Below, piece after piece: positions 26,752 through 36,400 of a stretch of DNA of 59,401 nucleotides. The stretch spans positions 1-59,401 of the forward strand of contig JASLWR010000015.1 in assembly GCA_030740765.1 (NCBI GenBank), written 5' to 3'. Numbering within the stretch: the stretch's first letter is position 1; each line of letters opens with the position of its first letter. The DNA comes from Thermoplasmatota archaeon. GTDB lineage: Archaea > Thermoplasmatota > Penumbrarchaeia > JASLWR01. The notes below the pieces were generated by a model. The model did not search any database and was not told where the DNA came from. It saw only the letters and a program-made list of their open reading frames with translations. A program made the translations under genes and the position numbers.

Positions 26752-26812
26752 ACTTCGCTCACTACACTTACACCGGCCAGTTCTGTGAGATCACGAGGAT
26801 GGAGGAGGATGC

Positions 26813-28063
26813 GTGGCGAGACGGAAAATGACTTCCCGCAAGCAATTATCATTCGATCCCAACGCTAGATCATACCCACATGATACTAGTTACCTGGACG
26901 GGGGCAGGGTATGGTATTGGGTAGTTAGAGCAGGCAGTATAATTTGCGGTCTCGCTGTTCTCTCCCTTGTAGCGCTGCTCGTCACGAATTACTGGTCCCT
27001 TATATACAGTCTTTTCACGGTTCCCGGGTATCTTATGGGATCAGTGACCGAGCCAACTTTCTACCTGCTGGTTCCATTTCCCGGCATCCTCATGCCAGTA
27101 TACATGGGTACGGGCGGTATGGAAGCAGTTATTTATTATTTCTTTCTGGCAGTAATATTACTTCTGGCCATCGGCATCATGATCAAGAAAGAAGGACGGC
27201 ATTTCTTGTCCATTGCCAGTTTGGCCATACGTAGGAAAAAAGCACCTCCGGCAGATGTAAATAATTCTTTTATAATGCTCTTCCAGCTCTTTATGGCGCT
27301 CCTCTTTGTCAACATGATCATCATTACTGTACATACTTTGTTAACCGGGAACAGTCCCTCGGTGCCCGAAAGTCTTGGAGAAAGTACGGTGATCGAAAAA
27401 AGACTTTATATGCTTGCCAACGCATCAGTATATGAGGAGATCGTTACCAGAATATTGCTCCTTGGGTTACCTCTATACTTTGTCGCTATCCTGACCAAGA
27501 AAAAGGACAGGACCTGGTACAAATATCTTCTTGGGGGTAATATCAAGATCGGATTCGGTGCCTTTTTCTTTGCATTGTTCAGCGCATCTCTCTTCGGAAT
27601 AGCACATCTGAGCTGGGGAGCATGGAAGGTCATTCCCACAGTCATTTCCGGTTTGGCATTCTCATATATTTTTCTCAAGAAAGGCGTGTTTCCGGCAATA
27701 GTTTTCCACTTTCTCTTCGACTATCTGGGGATGGGCGGGTCCATTATTGAGCATTCGGGGTATTCAGCAACCGGATACAACATATTATTCTCCATCCTCT
27801 TACTGCTATGGCTCCATGCGGGAATAAGATATTTCACACATTACACTTTAAGATCAGTATTTTTCGCTTACAATGCTTTTATGAAATTTTTCAAAAAATC
27901 GGCGAGGCAACTCCGGATAAAACTCAGGACCGAGGCGGTTTTAAGCCTACTAATTCTCTTGATCTTCTGGTATCTATTCTACCTTAATCTGAATGAGAAT
28001 ATCAACACAAGCGGGGGACGTGGAACAATAGCTTACCTTTTCAGAATGTTCATTGGCTTATAA
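26813..28063 (+). CDS. CPBP (Abi) family intramembrane metalloprotease
   Basis: A 416-residue polytopic membrane protein. The CPBP motifs are present in order: EEIVTR (E208, E209, R213), FGIAHLS (His near 265) and FHFLFDY (His near 299). These form the membrane metal site of the Rce1/CAAX-protease-like family. Rce1 cleaves prenylated CAAX proteins; many prokaryotic members have unknown targets. The family core is ~200 residues, and here extra membrane segments flank it on both sides. GTG start at 26813 with GGAGGAGGAT. First of three closely spaced genes, followed after 15 bp by a UbiA prenyltransferase. Confidence 0.88.
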   Translation: MARRKMTSRKQLSFDPNARSYPHDTSYLDGGRVWYWVVRAGSIICGLAVLSLVALLVTNYWSLIYSLFTVPGYLMGSVTEPTFYLLVPFPGILMPVYMGTGGMEAVIYYFFLAVILLLAIGIMIKKEGRHFLSIASLAIRRKKAPPADVNNSFIMLFQLFMALLFVNMIIITVHTLLTGNSPSVPESLGESTVIEKRLYMLANASVYEEIVTRILLLGLPLYFVAILTKKKDRTWYKYLLGGNIKIGFGAFFFALFSASLFGIAHLSWGAWKVIPTVISGLAFSYIFLKKGVFPAIVFHFLFDYLGMGGSIIEHSGYSATGYNILFSILLLLWLHAGIRYFTHYTLRSVFFAYNAFMKFFKKSARQLRIKLRTEAVLSLLILLIFWYLFYLNLNENINTSGGRGTIAYLFRMFIGL

Positions 28064-28078
28064 CAGAGGGATTTAGTA

Positions 28079-29104
28079 TTGACATCGATCAAGGAAATAT
28101 TGGTACTTTCTAGGATCCAAACCGCTGCATTGACCGCCATAGTACCGGTGTTCGGGTACTGGTTATCAGCTGCTCTCACCGAGGGAGATGTTCCCCTAAC
28201 AGGTAAATGGCTCGATCTGGTACTGTTGGGATTGATTGGATTTCTAGTGCATGTCTTCGGATTCGTCCATAATGAGATAATGGACACTAAATTCGACTCT
28301 AAGAATCCAATACACAATAACAAACCTCTCGTAAAGGGAACGATTGGTCGAGGTTTTGCCGGGATTCTCGTAATAATCTGCATAATTCTTTCAATCGCCT
28401 TCCTGCATGTATACTTCAACGTACCCGAGGCCACACTTCTTCTGACTATCTCCATACTCATGGGCAGCATTTACAATATAATTGGGAAGAAAATACCTGC
28501 CATGGACGTTTTCCTGGCCCTCTGGGCATTTTTTTATTTCCTTGCCGGAGCCCGGTTGGCCGGTCCACTGGAACCCGAGTTATATGTCATGGGATGCATG
28601 GGGGCATTGCAGATAATGTTCAATAACGGTATCATCGGTGGTCTAAAGGACGCTGTGGCCGACCGAAATGCCGGAGCAAGGACAATGGCAACCGAGTTGG
28701 GAGTAAGGGACAGCGAGGGAGGGTTGGCGATCCCGAATATCTTCAAGATCATTAGCTGGATCATCAAATTCGGACAGGTTGCCAGTGGATTGGTGATTAT
28801 TCTTTACTTTCATGATCTCGCTGGATTTTCCGGTTCTGAAAAGGTTATCTTTCTTGCATTTGTAGTACTGTTAATTTTAACAATGATCATTTTCCAGGGT
28901 CTTGCACTGACCCGAAAGATGGAGAGAAGGAAAATGCTTCGCGTATTTGCCGTACACGAACTTGCCACCGTATCTTACACATTCACCATCGCGATACCGT
29001 TCATAGGTGTGGCAATCTCGGCGTTCATGCTGTTAGCACCACTGATATGGTTCATATTGGCAAACCGAATTCTTTACCGGACCACCATGATACCAAGGAT
29101 CTGA
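28079..29104 (+). CDS. UbiA-superfamily prenyltransferase
   Basis: A 341-residue membrane protein with the two Asp-rich motifs of UbiA: NEIMDTKFD near 64-72, followed by NKPLVKG, and DAVADRNAGARTMA near 191-204. Eight or nine hydrophobic segments are visible. UbiA enzymes move a prenyl chain from a diphosphate to an aromatic or glycerol acceptor. Archaeal examples include digeranylgeranylglyceryl phosphate synthase, which is usually shorter (~280 residues). Start TTG at 28079, 15 bp after the CPBP gene. The acceptor is unknown; the radical SAM neighbour suggests a modified lipid, quinone or porphyrin. Confidence 0.88.
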   Translation: MTSIKEILVLSRIQTAALTAIVPVFGYWLSAALTEGDVPLTGKWLDLVLLGLIGFLVHVFGFVHNEIMDTKFDSKNPIHNNKPLVKGTIGRGFAGILVIICIILSIAFLHVYFNVPEATLLLTISILMGSIYNIIGKKIPAMDVFLALWAFFYFLAGARLAGPLEPELYVMGCMGALQIMFNNGIIGGLKDAVADRNAGARTMATELGVRDSEGGLAIPNIFKIISWIIKFGQVASGLVIILYFHDLAGFSGSEKVIFLAFVVLLILTMIIFQGLALTRKMERRKMLRVFAVHELATVSYTFTIAIPFIGVAISAFMLLAPLIWFILANRILYRTTMIPRI

Positions 29105-29124
29105 AGGGATCAACAGGAGACGAG

Positions 29125-30225
29125 ATGATAACGAGAATCGAAAGGAGTTTTCATATGAAAGATCAGAGGGAATTCATAAATCTGTTCAATAGATCCATCT
29201 GGAATCTATTCGAAAACGCATTGAAAACAGCATATGCGAATCCTGCTCAATCGTATTTTTTCCTGAAAACTTTGAGGGCTCAGAAGAAGGCAAGTCAAAA
29301 GAGGACGCTATGGGAGAAAAAGGGCGTCCACGTACCGCCTTTCATGATAGCGAGCATTACAAACAGATGTAACCTCCACTGCAGCGGTTGCTACGCCAAT
29401 GCCAGAGATAAAACCTCCGACAGTGAGATGAGCAAGGTGGAACTGACGGGTCTGATAAGCGAAGCAAACGAACTAGGCATTTCCATTGTAATTCTTGGAG
29501 GAGGAGAACCCTTTGCCCGGAGAGAGATTATGGAGATCACCAGCGGATTTCCAGATATCATTTTCCCATTATTTACTAACGGATTGTTGATGGATGACGG
29601 ACTGATAGCAGGATTGAAGAAACAAAAGAACGTTGTTCCGGTTATCAGTATGGAAGGACACGAAAACCAAACTGACGAAAGAAGAGGAAAAGGGGTCCAT
29701 GACGCCGTTCAAAAAGTAATTTTAAAAATGAAAAAGGCCGGCATATTCTATGGAGTATCATTGACGGTAACGACGAATAACTTCGATACCATTACCAATC
29801 CCCAATACATAAAGGAACAGGTTGAACTAGGTTGTAAATTATTTTTTTATATCGAATATATCCCCATAAAGAAAGGAACTGAAAAAATGGTCATCAACCA
29901 AAAACAGCGTGAAGAACTTCAGAGCCGGGTCGATTCGTTCCGAGCGGGATATCCAGGTCTATTCATTACTTTTCCCGGGGACGAAGAGGAATTCGGGGGA
30001 TGCCTTTCAGCCGGTCGGGGTTTCGTTCATGTCAGCCCGGAAGGTGACCTTGAACCCTGTCCCTTCGCTCCATACTCCGATAGTAATCTGAAGGAACTTT
30101 CCCTGAAGGACGCTCTCAAGTCCGATTTCCTGAAACGAATTCGCGAGAGTAATAAACTTGGCGAGACACGTGGCGGCTGCGCCCTTTTCGCTGAACGCGA
30201 ATGGGTACGTTCCCTGATTCATTGA
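29125..30225 (+). CDS. Radical SAM enzyme with SPASM-like C-terminus
   Basis: A 366-residue radical SAM protein. The 4Fe-4S binding motif is CNLHCSGC (C82, C86, C89). GGGEPF near 128-133 contacts SAM. A C-terminal cluster region has Cys in FGGCLSAGRGFVHVSPEGDLEPCPF and RGGCALF, as in SPASM/twitch domains. The N-terminal ~70 residues are helical. I start at the ATG at 29125, with AGGAG just upstream and 20 bp after the UbiA stop; a frame reaching 29047 would overlap ubiA. Last gene of the CPBP-UbiA-radical SAM operon. The reaction is unknown. Confidence 0.9.
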   Translation: MITRIERSFHMKDQREFINLFNRSIWNLFENALKTAYANPAQSYFFLKTLRAQKKASQKRTLWEKKGVHVPPFMIASITNRCNLHCSGCYANARDKTSDSEMSKVELTGLISEANELGISIVILGGGEPFARREIMEITSGFPDIIFPLFTNGLLMDDGLIAGLKKQKNVVPVISMEGHENQTDERRGKGVHDAVQKVILKMKKAGIFYGVSLTVTTNNFDTITNPQYIKEQVELGCKLFFYIEYIPIKKGTEKMVINQKQREELQSRVDSFRAGYPGLFITFPGDEEEFGGCLSAGRGFVHVSPEGDLEPCPFAPYSDSNLKELSLKDALKSDFLKRIRESNKLGETRGGCALFAEREWVRSLIH

Positions 30226-30316
30226 ATATATTTTCGTTCATCGTTATAATAGAAAAATTGTATCTTAAGGTTTCTGTAGAGTAAAAAAAGGATAATGTCA
30301 ATATTACGAAAGGGAG

Positions 30317-30391
30317 CGGACCCGAGGGGATTCGAACCCCTGAAATCCAGCTTAGAAGGCTGGCGCCTTATCCAGGCTAGGCCACGGGCCC
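30317..30391 (-). tRNA. tRNA-Arg (anticodon UCU)
   Basis: A complete cloverleaf on the minus strand. The acceptor is GGGCCCG/CGGGTCC with one G-U pair and discriminator G. The anticodon arm is CCAGC-CTTCTAA-GCTGG with anticodon TCT, and the T-arm is AGGGG-TTCGAAT-CCCCT. No intron and no encoded CCA. It reads AGA arginine codons. Confidence 0.96.
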
Positions 30392-30465
30392 ATTATGAGC
30401 GAATGGGAATGAGCGAGTAATGGGACTGTCAGTTGCGCCAGAAGGTGCAACAAGATGGGCCCATT
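30385..30465. repeat. Hairpin module beside the tRNA gene
   Basis: GTTGCGCC (30432-30439), AGAA loop, GGTGCAAC (30444-30451): an 8-bp stem with one G-T pair. It has the same GCC/GGT inner core as stems at 31643, 46520 and 59140, but different outer pairs. CAAGATGGGCC follows at 30451-30461 and recurs at 59169. GGGCCCAT at the tRNA 5' end (30387) and ATGGGCCC (30455) form an inverted repeat. Confidence 0.65.
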
Positions 30466-30582
30466 TGTGATTGAAATAAGCAAATGTTTATTTGCGTGTA
30501 ATGGAACGGATGTAAAATTTGAAACACTCTGAGAGAACTGAATAAAGATACAATAATGTAACTATTGCTTATTATTCCGTAT

Positions 30583-31422
30583 TCATTCCAGCAAGCCTTT
30601 CAGCAGATCATTATTGTATATCAGGGAAACTAATTTATCGTTGTTATTGGTAACAGGTAACTGCCCGAAATAGTTCTTTCTCATAAGACGGGCCGCTTTG
30701 GCTACGGTCGATCTTTCGTACACTGTTTTGGGATTCTTCACCATGACCTCCTTTACCGGTATATTCGGCAGCGAGAGTTTATGTTCCTCGTAGAAAAGAG
30801 TCATAATATTTCGTATTCCTTCCCAGGTCCACGAATCTTCATCATCTCCGAGTCCCAGTTCGGATTTGAATAATACTTCTTCGATCTGGGTGGAGGTGAA
30901 CAGATCACGATCGGTAATTATACCTGTCAGATTTCCCTCATCATTCAACACGGGGAGAGCGTAGAATGATGTTATCTTTATTATTTTCGGTATCAGCGGG
31001 AGAGGTGTGCCTTCCCATACCGGGGTGCATGAGCTGCCCACAAATTCTTCCACCAGTCTTTCGGATTGAATGGCTTCCACAGCTGGCAGCAGCTCATAGG
31101 GTCTCAGGAAACCAACTAACTTCTTTCCCCTAGCTACACAGAGATGATGGATATTCTTCCCAAGGAACATCTTGGCGGCTTTCTTTACGCTGTCATTGGG
31201 ACTCAATCGCGGTATGTCCCACTGCATGAGAAGGGCCAATTGTTCCTCGTTCGGGTTCTGAAATAGATCTCTTCGTGTTATCATACCGGCAAGTTCGCCG
31301 TTTCGCTTCACAACCGGCATTCCGGTGACGTTCTCGGTGACTATTTTCCTCAATACCTCCTTCCGAGTATTGGGAATGACTATGGTCACTGGATTCTCGA
31401 TCATTATACTGCTGACGTTCAT
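30583..31422 (-). CDS. Four-CBS-domain protein
   Basis: 279 residues of two tandem Bateman modules (four CBS units). Typical strands recur: MPVVKRNGELAGMITRRDLF, HLCVARGKKLVGFLRPYEL, ALPVLNDEGNLTGIITDRDLF and LPVTNNNDKLVSLIYNNDLL. No enzyme domain is attached. CBS pairs bind adenosine nucleotides, SAM or NAD and act as energy or redox sensors, so a regulatory role for an unknown partner is likely. I start at the ATG at 31422, with GGTG six bases before it; a GTG three codons upstream is the alternative. It is monocistronic. Confidence 0.9.
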   Translation of the reverse strand: MNVSSIMIENPVTIVIPNTRKEVLRKIVTENVTGMPVVKRNGELAGMITRRDLFQNPNEEQLALLMQWDIPRLSPNDSVKKAAKMFLGKNIHHLCVARGKKLVGFLRPYELLPAVEAIQSERLVEEFVGSSCTPVWEGTPLPLIPKIIKITSFYALPVLNDEGNLTGIITDRDLFTSTQIEEVLFKSELGLGDDEDSWTWEGIRNIMTLFYEEHKLSLPNIPVKEVMVKNPKTVYERSTVAKAARLMRKNYFGQLPVTNNNDKLVSLIYNNDLLKGLLE

Positions 31423-31530
31423 GGAAGCCACCTAAGGTATGTAATTCGTACCTGTTTTTATAACGCAAACACCGGAAAGTCCGCGATTTGCCCCACCGAA
31501 CAGACTTTTTCTAAATAAACATATGTATAA

Positions 31531-31712
31531 AATTCAGCGGAATCGGTCCCCTTCCAGGTTCGAGATCCATCCTGAATAATCAAAATTTGTTCGAATCCGG
31601 TCGGTAAATCCAAGTCATGTTCACACCTTCTTTACGGGTAAAGGCACACCTGTTGGCGTGCCAAACTTGCCAAGATGAGCCAGGGCGTCTCATCTTTACA
31701 AGTAAAGATTCG
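31531..31712. repeat. Mosaic hairpin element upstream of the ubiquitin-like/Zn-ribbon gene
   Basis: Starts with a lone left arm, ATTCAGCGGAATCGGTCC (compare 17253 and 57470), whose partner is missing. Then come the module GTAAAG plus hairpin GGCACACC/GGCGTGCC with TGTT loop (31638-31662), and AAGATGAG/CTCATCTT (31672-31696). TTTAC/GTAAA lies at 31695-31706. A TATA-like actataaat (31717) follows. Confidence 0.75.
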
Positions 31713-31756
31713 CTAAACTATAAATATTCAAATGTAGCATAAATGACGCTTCATTA

Positions 31757-33247
31757 ATGCCGGGGATGGAAATGGAACGAAAAATAAACATAATCGACTT
31801 CGAGACCGGTAAAAGTGTCAGTATTACTGTGGATGAAGAAGATATGATAGACACTTTATTGAACAATGTCAGGAACTACTGGCTCAAGGATGGGGATTAC
31901 GTCCTGGCCTATTCCGGTGATATGCTGGCCCCGGTATGTTTGGTTAAAGATTATAATATAATGGATGAGGACATACTCCAGCTAAGGGCCAGATCTTCTC
32001 TGGAAGCGCGAGAATTGAAGACATTGGAACCCAGCAGGCCCGAAGGAATAATATTTCCAAAAAGCTGCCCGAATTGCGGACCTGTGGAGTTCAGATACGT
32101 TTCAGCCACAGAGTTTCAGTGCAGGAATTGCGGCGGAATGCTCCAGAAACGGCCCGATTACAAATCGCTGGACCCACTGGATTCTTTCCTTTCCGCAGGT
32201 GAATCGTTCATGGGAGGAATTTCACCTGAAAATACATCTCAAGAAGCGGAGTTGTCATATGACGAAACTGAGTCCAGTATGGATTATCTCGGTTGGGAGA
32301 ACAGTGAAAATTATACACAGGAAACTTCATTTACTCCTCCGCCAAGGATTGTAGCTTCAGAAGAGATCGCACCGGAGAATGACCGGGAATCTTTCGACAA
32401 GGTAATGCTTAGGAAACCTCCGAGAATAGTCGGGCCGCCAGACGAAAATGATATGGCAAGATCGCAAGCACCGGTTCTACACCCGGAAAACAACAAAAAG
32501 ATTCCGGTAGTGGTTCCCGAATCCTCTACCTCCAAAATACCACCTTGCGAGGATTGTGGTGAGGCAATGCGCTTCATTCGGTTATACGCAATGTGGTGGT
32601 GTGACAGATGCGAAAGATATCAAGGGGAAAAAGAAGAGAAAGAAGAAGAAAAAAGCGAACCGGAAACAAATATTGACACCGATGACAAAGTAGGTGTTAG
32701 CGAAATAAAGAAGGAAGATTCCACCTTTAAATTAAGGAAAACGCCTATTCCATTCCATCCTATCAAAGATACAAAACCAACCGATGTGAATGAAACAGAT
32801 AATTCATTAACAACTGAAACCACTTCCAAGCTAATCGTAGAAAAGAAAGATTTCAAACTGAATCATGATGATGGTAATAATACATCAGCATTGGCGAAAA
32901 AAGCCGATGGGGATTTTCCAGTTCGTGAGAGCGAGAAAGATCAGTCATCCGAAGAAAACGAGGAATTGATAGAGCTGTCGGCCATACCCCTCGTTGAGGA
33001 TGAGGACAATGAGTTCCTGATACACCGGGGAAGAGAATGGCTCATCGAGTTCATGAAGATGTCGAATCCCATCAAGACCAGAACCAGATGGGAAAACGAT
33101 ATGCTCAAGATTGAATTTCGGGATGATAAGGACAGATTGTGCATCCTCGAGATCGATCGGAGCGGGGAAGAGATCAAACCTATGTTCTACCGATCATCAT
33201 CGTACAGAAAGGGCGCTTTTTCCGAATATGAAGAGAATCTTTTTTGA
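31757..33247 (+). CDS. Ubiquitin-like domain plus zinc-ribbon protein
   Basis: 496 residues. Residues ~5-80 (INIIDFETGKSVSITVDEEDM...YNIMDEDILQLRAR) look like a ubiquitin-type beta-grasp fold. A zinc ribbon follows (CPNCGPVEF...CRNCGG, ~110-135). A long acidic, low-complexity linker holds a second ribbon (CEDCGEAMRFIRLYAMWWCDRC, ~268-290). The C-terminal ~80-residue folded domain begins near FLIHRGREWLIEF. The ending lacks Gly-Gly, so conjugation is not implied. The WWCDRC ribbon matches those in the protein at 45121. Starts at 31757, 31766 and 31772 are all possible. Function unknown. Confidence 0.7.
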   Translation: MPGMEMERKINIIDFETGKSVSITVDEEDMIDTLLNNVRNYWLKDGDYVLAYSGDMLAPVCLVKDYNIMDEDILQLRARSSLEARELKTLEPSRPEGIIFPKSCPNCGPVEFRYVSATEFQCRNCGGMLQKRPDYKSLDPLDSFLSAGESFMGGISPENTSQEAELSYDETESSMDYLGWENSENYTQETSFTPPPRIVASEEIAPENDRESFDKVMLRKPPRIVGPPDENDMARSQAPVLHPENNKKIPVVVPESSTSKIPPCEDCGEAMRFIRLYAMWWCDRCERYQGEKEEKEEEKSEPETNIDTDDKVGVSEIKKEDSTFKLRKTPIPFHPIKDTKPTDVNETDNSLTTETTSKLIVEKKDFKLNHDDGNNTSALAKKADGDFPVRESEKDQSSEENEELIELSAIPLVEDEDNEFLIHRGREWLIEFMKMSNPIKTRTRWENDMLKIEFRDDKDRLCILEIDRSGEEIKPMFYRSSSYRKGAFSEYEENLF

Positions 33248-33440
33248 TGGAGCGTTGGGGCCTTATAAATAATCCATGTCGTCGCGTAGTGTGGAAAATC
33301 CCCGTTGTGTTTCCCTTTTTTCGAGGAAAAAACACAGGGGAGCAGGTGGAATGTAATTATATCAGTAAGTATTAAGTATCGCGTGAGCCATATTCTATAT
33401 CAGATATATAGTTAAAAAGGTACTGCGGAGGTTAAAAAAC

Positions 33441-36400
33441 ATGGACAAAGTTTTAAGAACGACGATTGTTTTTGTTATTGTATTGAGTTTCTTGATACCG
33501 GTAACTAATACTGCAATCGGAGAGACGGATGAAGGAAAAGACATTAAAGAAGAACCTAACAATATTAGTGTTTATTCCAATTCAGAGACTTATTTAGCAA
33601 AAAATAATGATGCGATAAGAAATGGGGAATTGCCCCAATTGGAAGCATATCGCCAGAACAAAAAAAGAAGCAGGGCAGATCACGATATCGGGATCGATCT
33701 TGACCAAACACCTACATTTAGAGACCTTAGCGACGCAACTTGGCAGGTTTTGTACGCGGATAACCAAGATAATCTCATCTATTTTTGGGGTGCGTCAGGT
33801 GAAGTTATTACTTATTCCCCTGTAGTTGTGAACTATGGCGCTGTGGATATAGCCAGTTTTAAATTGAGAATGGCCATTACCCCTCTCGTTTGGGACCAGG
33901 CCAATACGAGATGGGCCTGGGAAGGACAAAATGATCTGATCAACACGACGACGACACTCGGTCCGTTACCGGCCGGCCAAAACTCTACTGAAGCAAATCT
34001 CGATGCACGTTTATCATGGGAACCATTAGCCGGTATGAGAGTTCGAGTAGTTCTTAGCGTAGAATACAACCAAGACACCAACGCTGAAAACAATAGGTTT
34101 AATTGGTTTCCTTACATCTTATCGGATTACAACACTCTGGAAACGGCTCCGGAACAGAATGGGTGGACCAAGGGGGCGGGCTGGTCAGTGTACAATTTGC
34201 CTGCAAACGATGATGCAAATCCCGCTCATCACAGCGCTCCCACTGTACTGAAAGCCACTGCAACATCAACGGGATACGCAGAGTATGCAATGGATTTCAG
34301 TAAGACCTTAAACAATGTAATACCGTGGTACTACGGCGGAATGGACAATCCCACTCAGAAAGGAGCATACATCGGCCTCCAATTCTCAAGTGATGTCGCA
34401 TTATCCACCTGGGCCTTTGAGGTATACAATACCTCCTCCAATAGTTGGCAAGGAGATATCGAAGGATCTCAAAAAGTTAATGATGGATGGTATTCCTATC
34501 GCCACATGGACGATCAACAAAATCCAACTTATTCATATTACTACACATATATGTTAGACAAGAATGAAACGGGTGCTGGAGCAAAGTTCAGGGCGAAGGG
34601 TCAAAAATTATTCCTTGACGATTTTTGGATTTCAAGTATCGAAACGCCAAGTGCCCGTGGAGCTGAACCCCCAATTCCAGAGAAATTAATCCCGAATTTT
34701 AGTTTTGACCTCATTCCCAAGGAGGGGGAGGGCTATCTCGATAACAGTGGAAATGGTATACTCGACCAGGAATTCTCTCCCGGGAATGAATACAGCTGGA
34801 ACTTCACAGTAATAAACACAGCCACCAATGCAAAGGACCCCTATCATGGTCATGCGCTGGGTGCCTCTATCAATAAAGTGGAGTTCACAGTTACGAAGCC
34901 GGACGATTGGGACGTGACTCTCCAGAATATTGTCAAAGAGATCGGTCCCGGTACTCAAGAGAACTTTACCTTGACCGTAAAGATCCCAGAGGATGCAAAG
35001 GCAAGCATCGCGTACCAAACCGATGACGATGATTGGAATCCCTACATAATCAGTTTCGATGCGGTGGCAACACCAAAATTAACTGACCCAGCACCTATCC
35101 CATTGGAAGCTTACGTGAACAACACCGAAATCGAAACCCTGGTTACTGCGTACGTAGGGATAGATGTAGAGATCGACGACGACTCCCTCAACCAAACCGG
35201 TGTACAGGGGGGTTCCCTGGATTATGTCATAACAATCGAGAACACCGGTAACAGCAACCTCACGGAAGAATTAAAGATAGACGGGAATAAAGAAAACGCA
35301 GAAGTTGTGATAGAAGTAGACAAAATGAGGACCCAATCGGGCGAACTGCCCAAGCAGCAATGGGACGTCAGACTGGACGTACAAAATCTGGAGATCGAAT
35401 ATGGAGAAACCGAGGAGGTTAAGGTCACAATTAACATCCCGGCAAATTCTTATTCTGGGTATTTCGAGACCGACGTCACAATATCCATTGAAGATTTTGA
35501 TATCGAAGAAACAAAAACCCTCACGGCTGGCGTGGAGCAGATCTACGGACTCGAACTAGACTTCAAGGTCCGCACCGATAATAAACAGGAAGTAGATCCC
35601 AACAACAAGGATGATCCGGTGGAAGTACCCATAGTTTTTGAGGTAGTCAACAAGGGTAACGGCCCAGAGAAAGCAGTGTTCGAAGTTACTGCCGATGATA
35701 AGGAAGACAAGGACTGGTTCGATCTCGGTGATGAAGACTTCGTACTACTGGACCCGGTGGCCGGACTTCACGATGAAAGGCCATTCACCGTCCTGTTCAC
35801 CGTACCCCTGGACGTCACAGCCGGGGAACACAAGTTCAGCGTTATGGCTGTTTCCGATAAGGATCCGTTAGCTGAAACCGAAACCGAGGAAAAAGAGATC
35901 GTATTCACCATCCTGAGACCCGATCTTGTGGTATCCACCGACATCAAGCTAGATCCGGCAATGCCCGTGATGGGAAAGGAGACGGAGATCGGAGTAAGGA
36001 TATTCAACAACGGTACGGCAGGCGCTACGAGTTTCTCCGTGTCTCTCTATATCGACGAGGATTTCGTGGACTACCAAAATGTGAACATCCTGATGAAAAA
36101 CCAGCTCAATGATCTTCCTCCCTTTGTATACGTGTTCGAGGAGAACAGGCCCTACGACATCAAAGTCGTGGTGGACCCGATCCAGAAAGTTGGGAACATT
36201 GGCAACGTGACGGAGATAGATGAATTGAACAACGAAGCCTTGCGGATCACGGAAGTGATAGCGCCGGACCTGAAGTTCAAGACAGACATCACGGTGAGCA
36301 CCGACGAAGGCTTGGAGACTCTCGAGCCCAACCTGGAGGATCTTTTTGAGGGAAAAAAGGATGATGAATTTACAGTAACCTTCACGGTGGAGAACGATGG

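Noticed and set aside
26625-26852. 75-residue minus-strand ORF in the KaiC/CPBP promoter region
   Set aside because: It runs through the TATA-rich divergent promoter and the start of the CPBP gene, with no domain or ribosome site.
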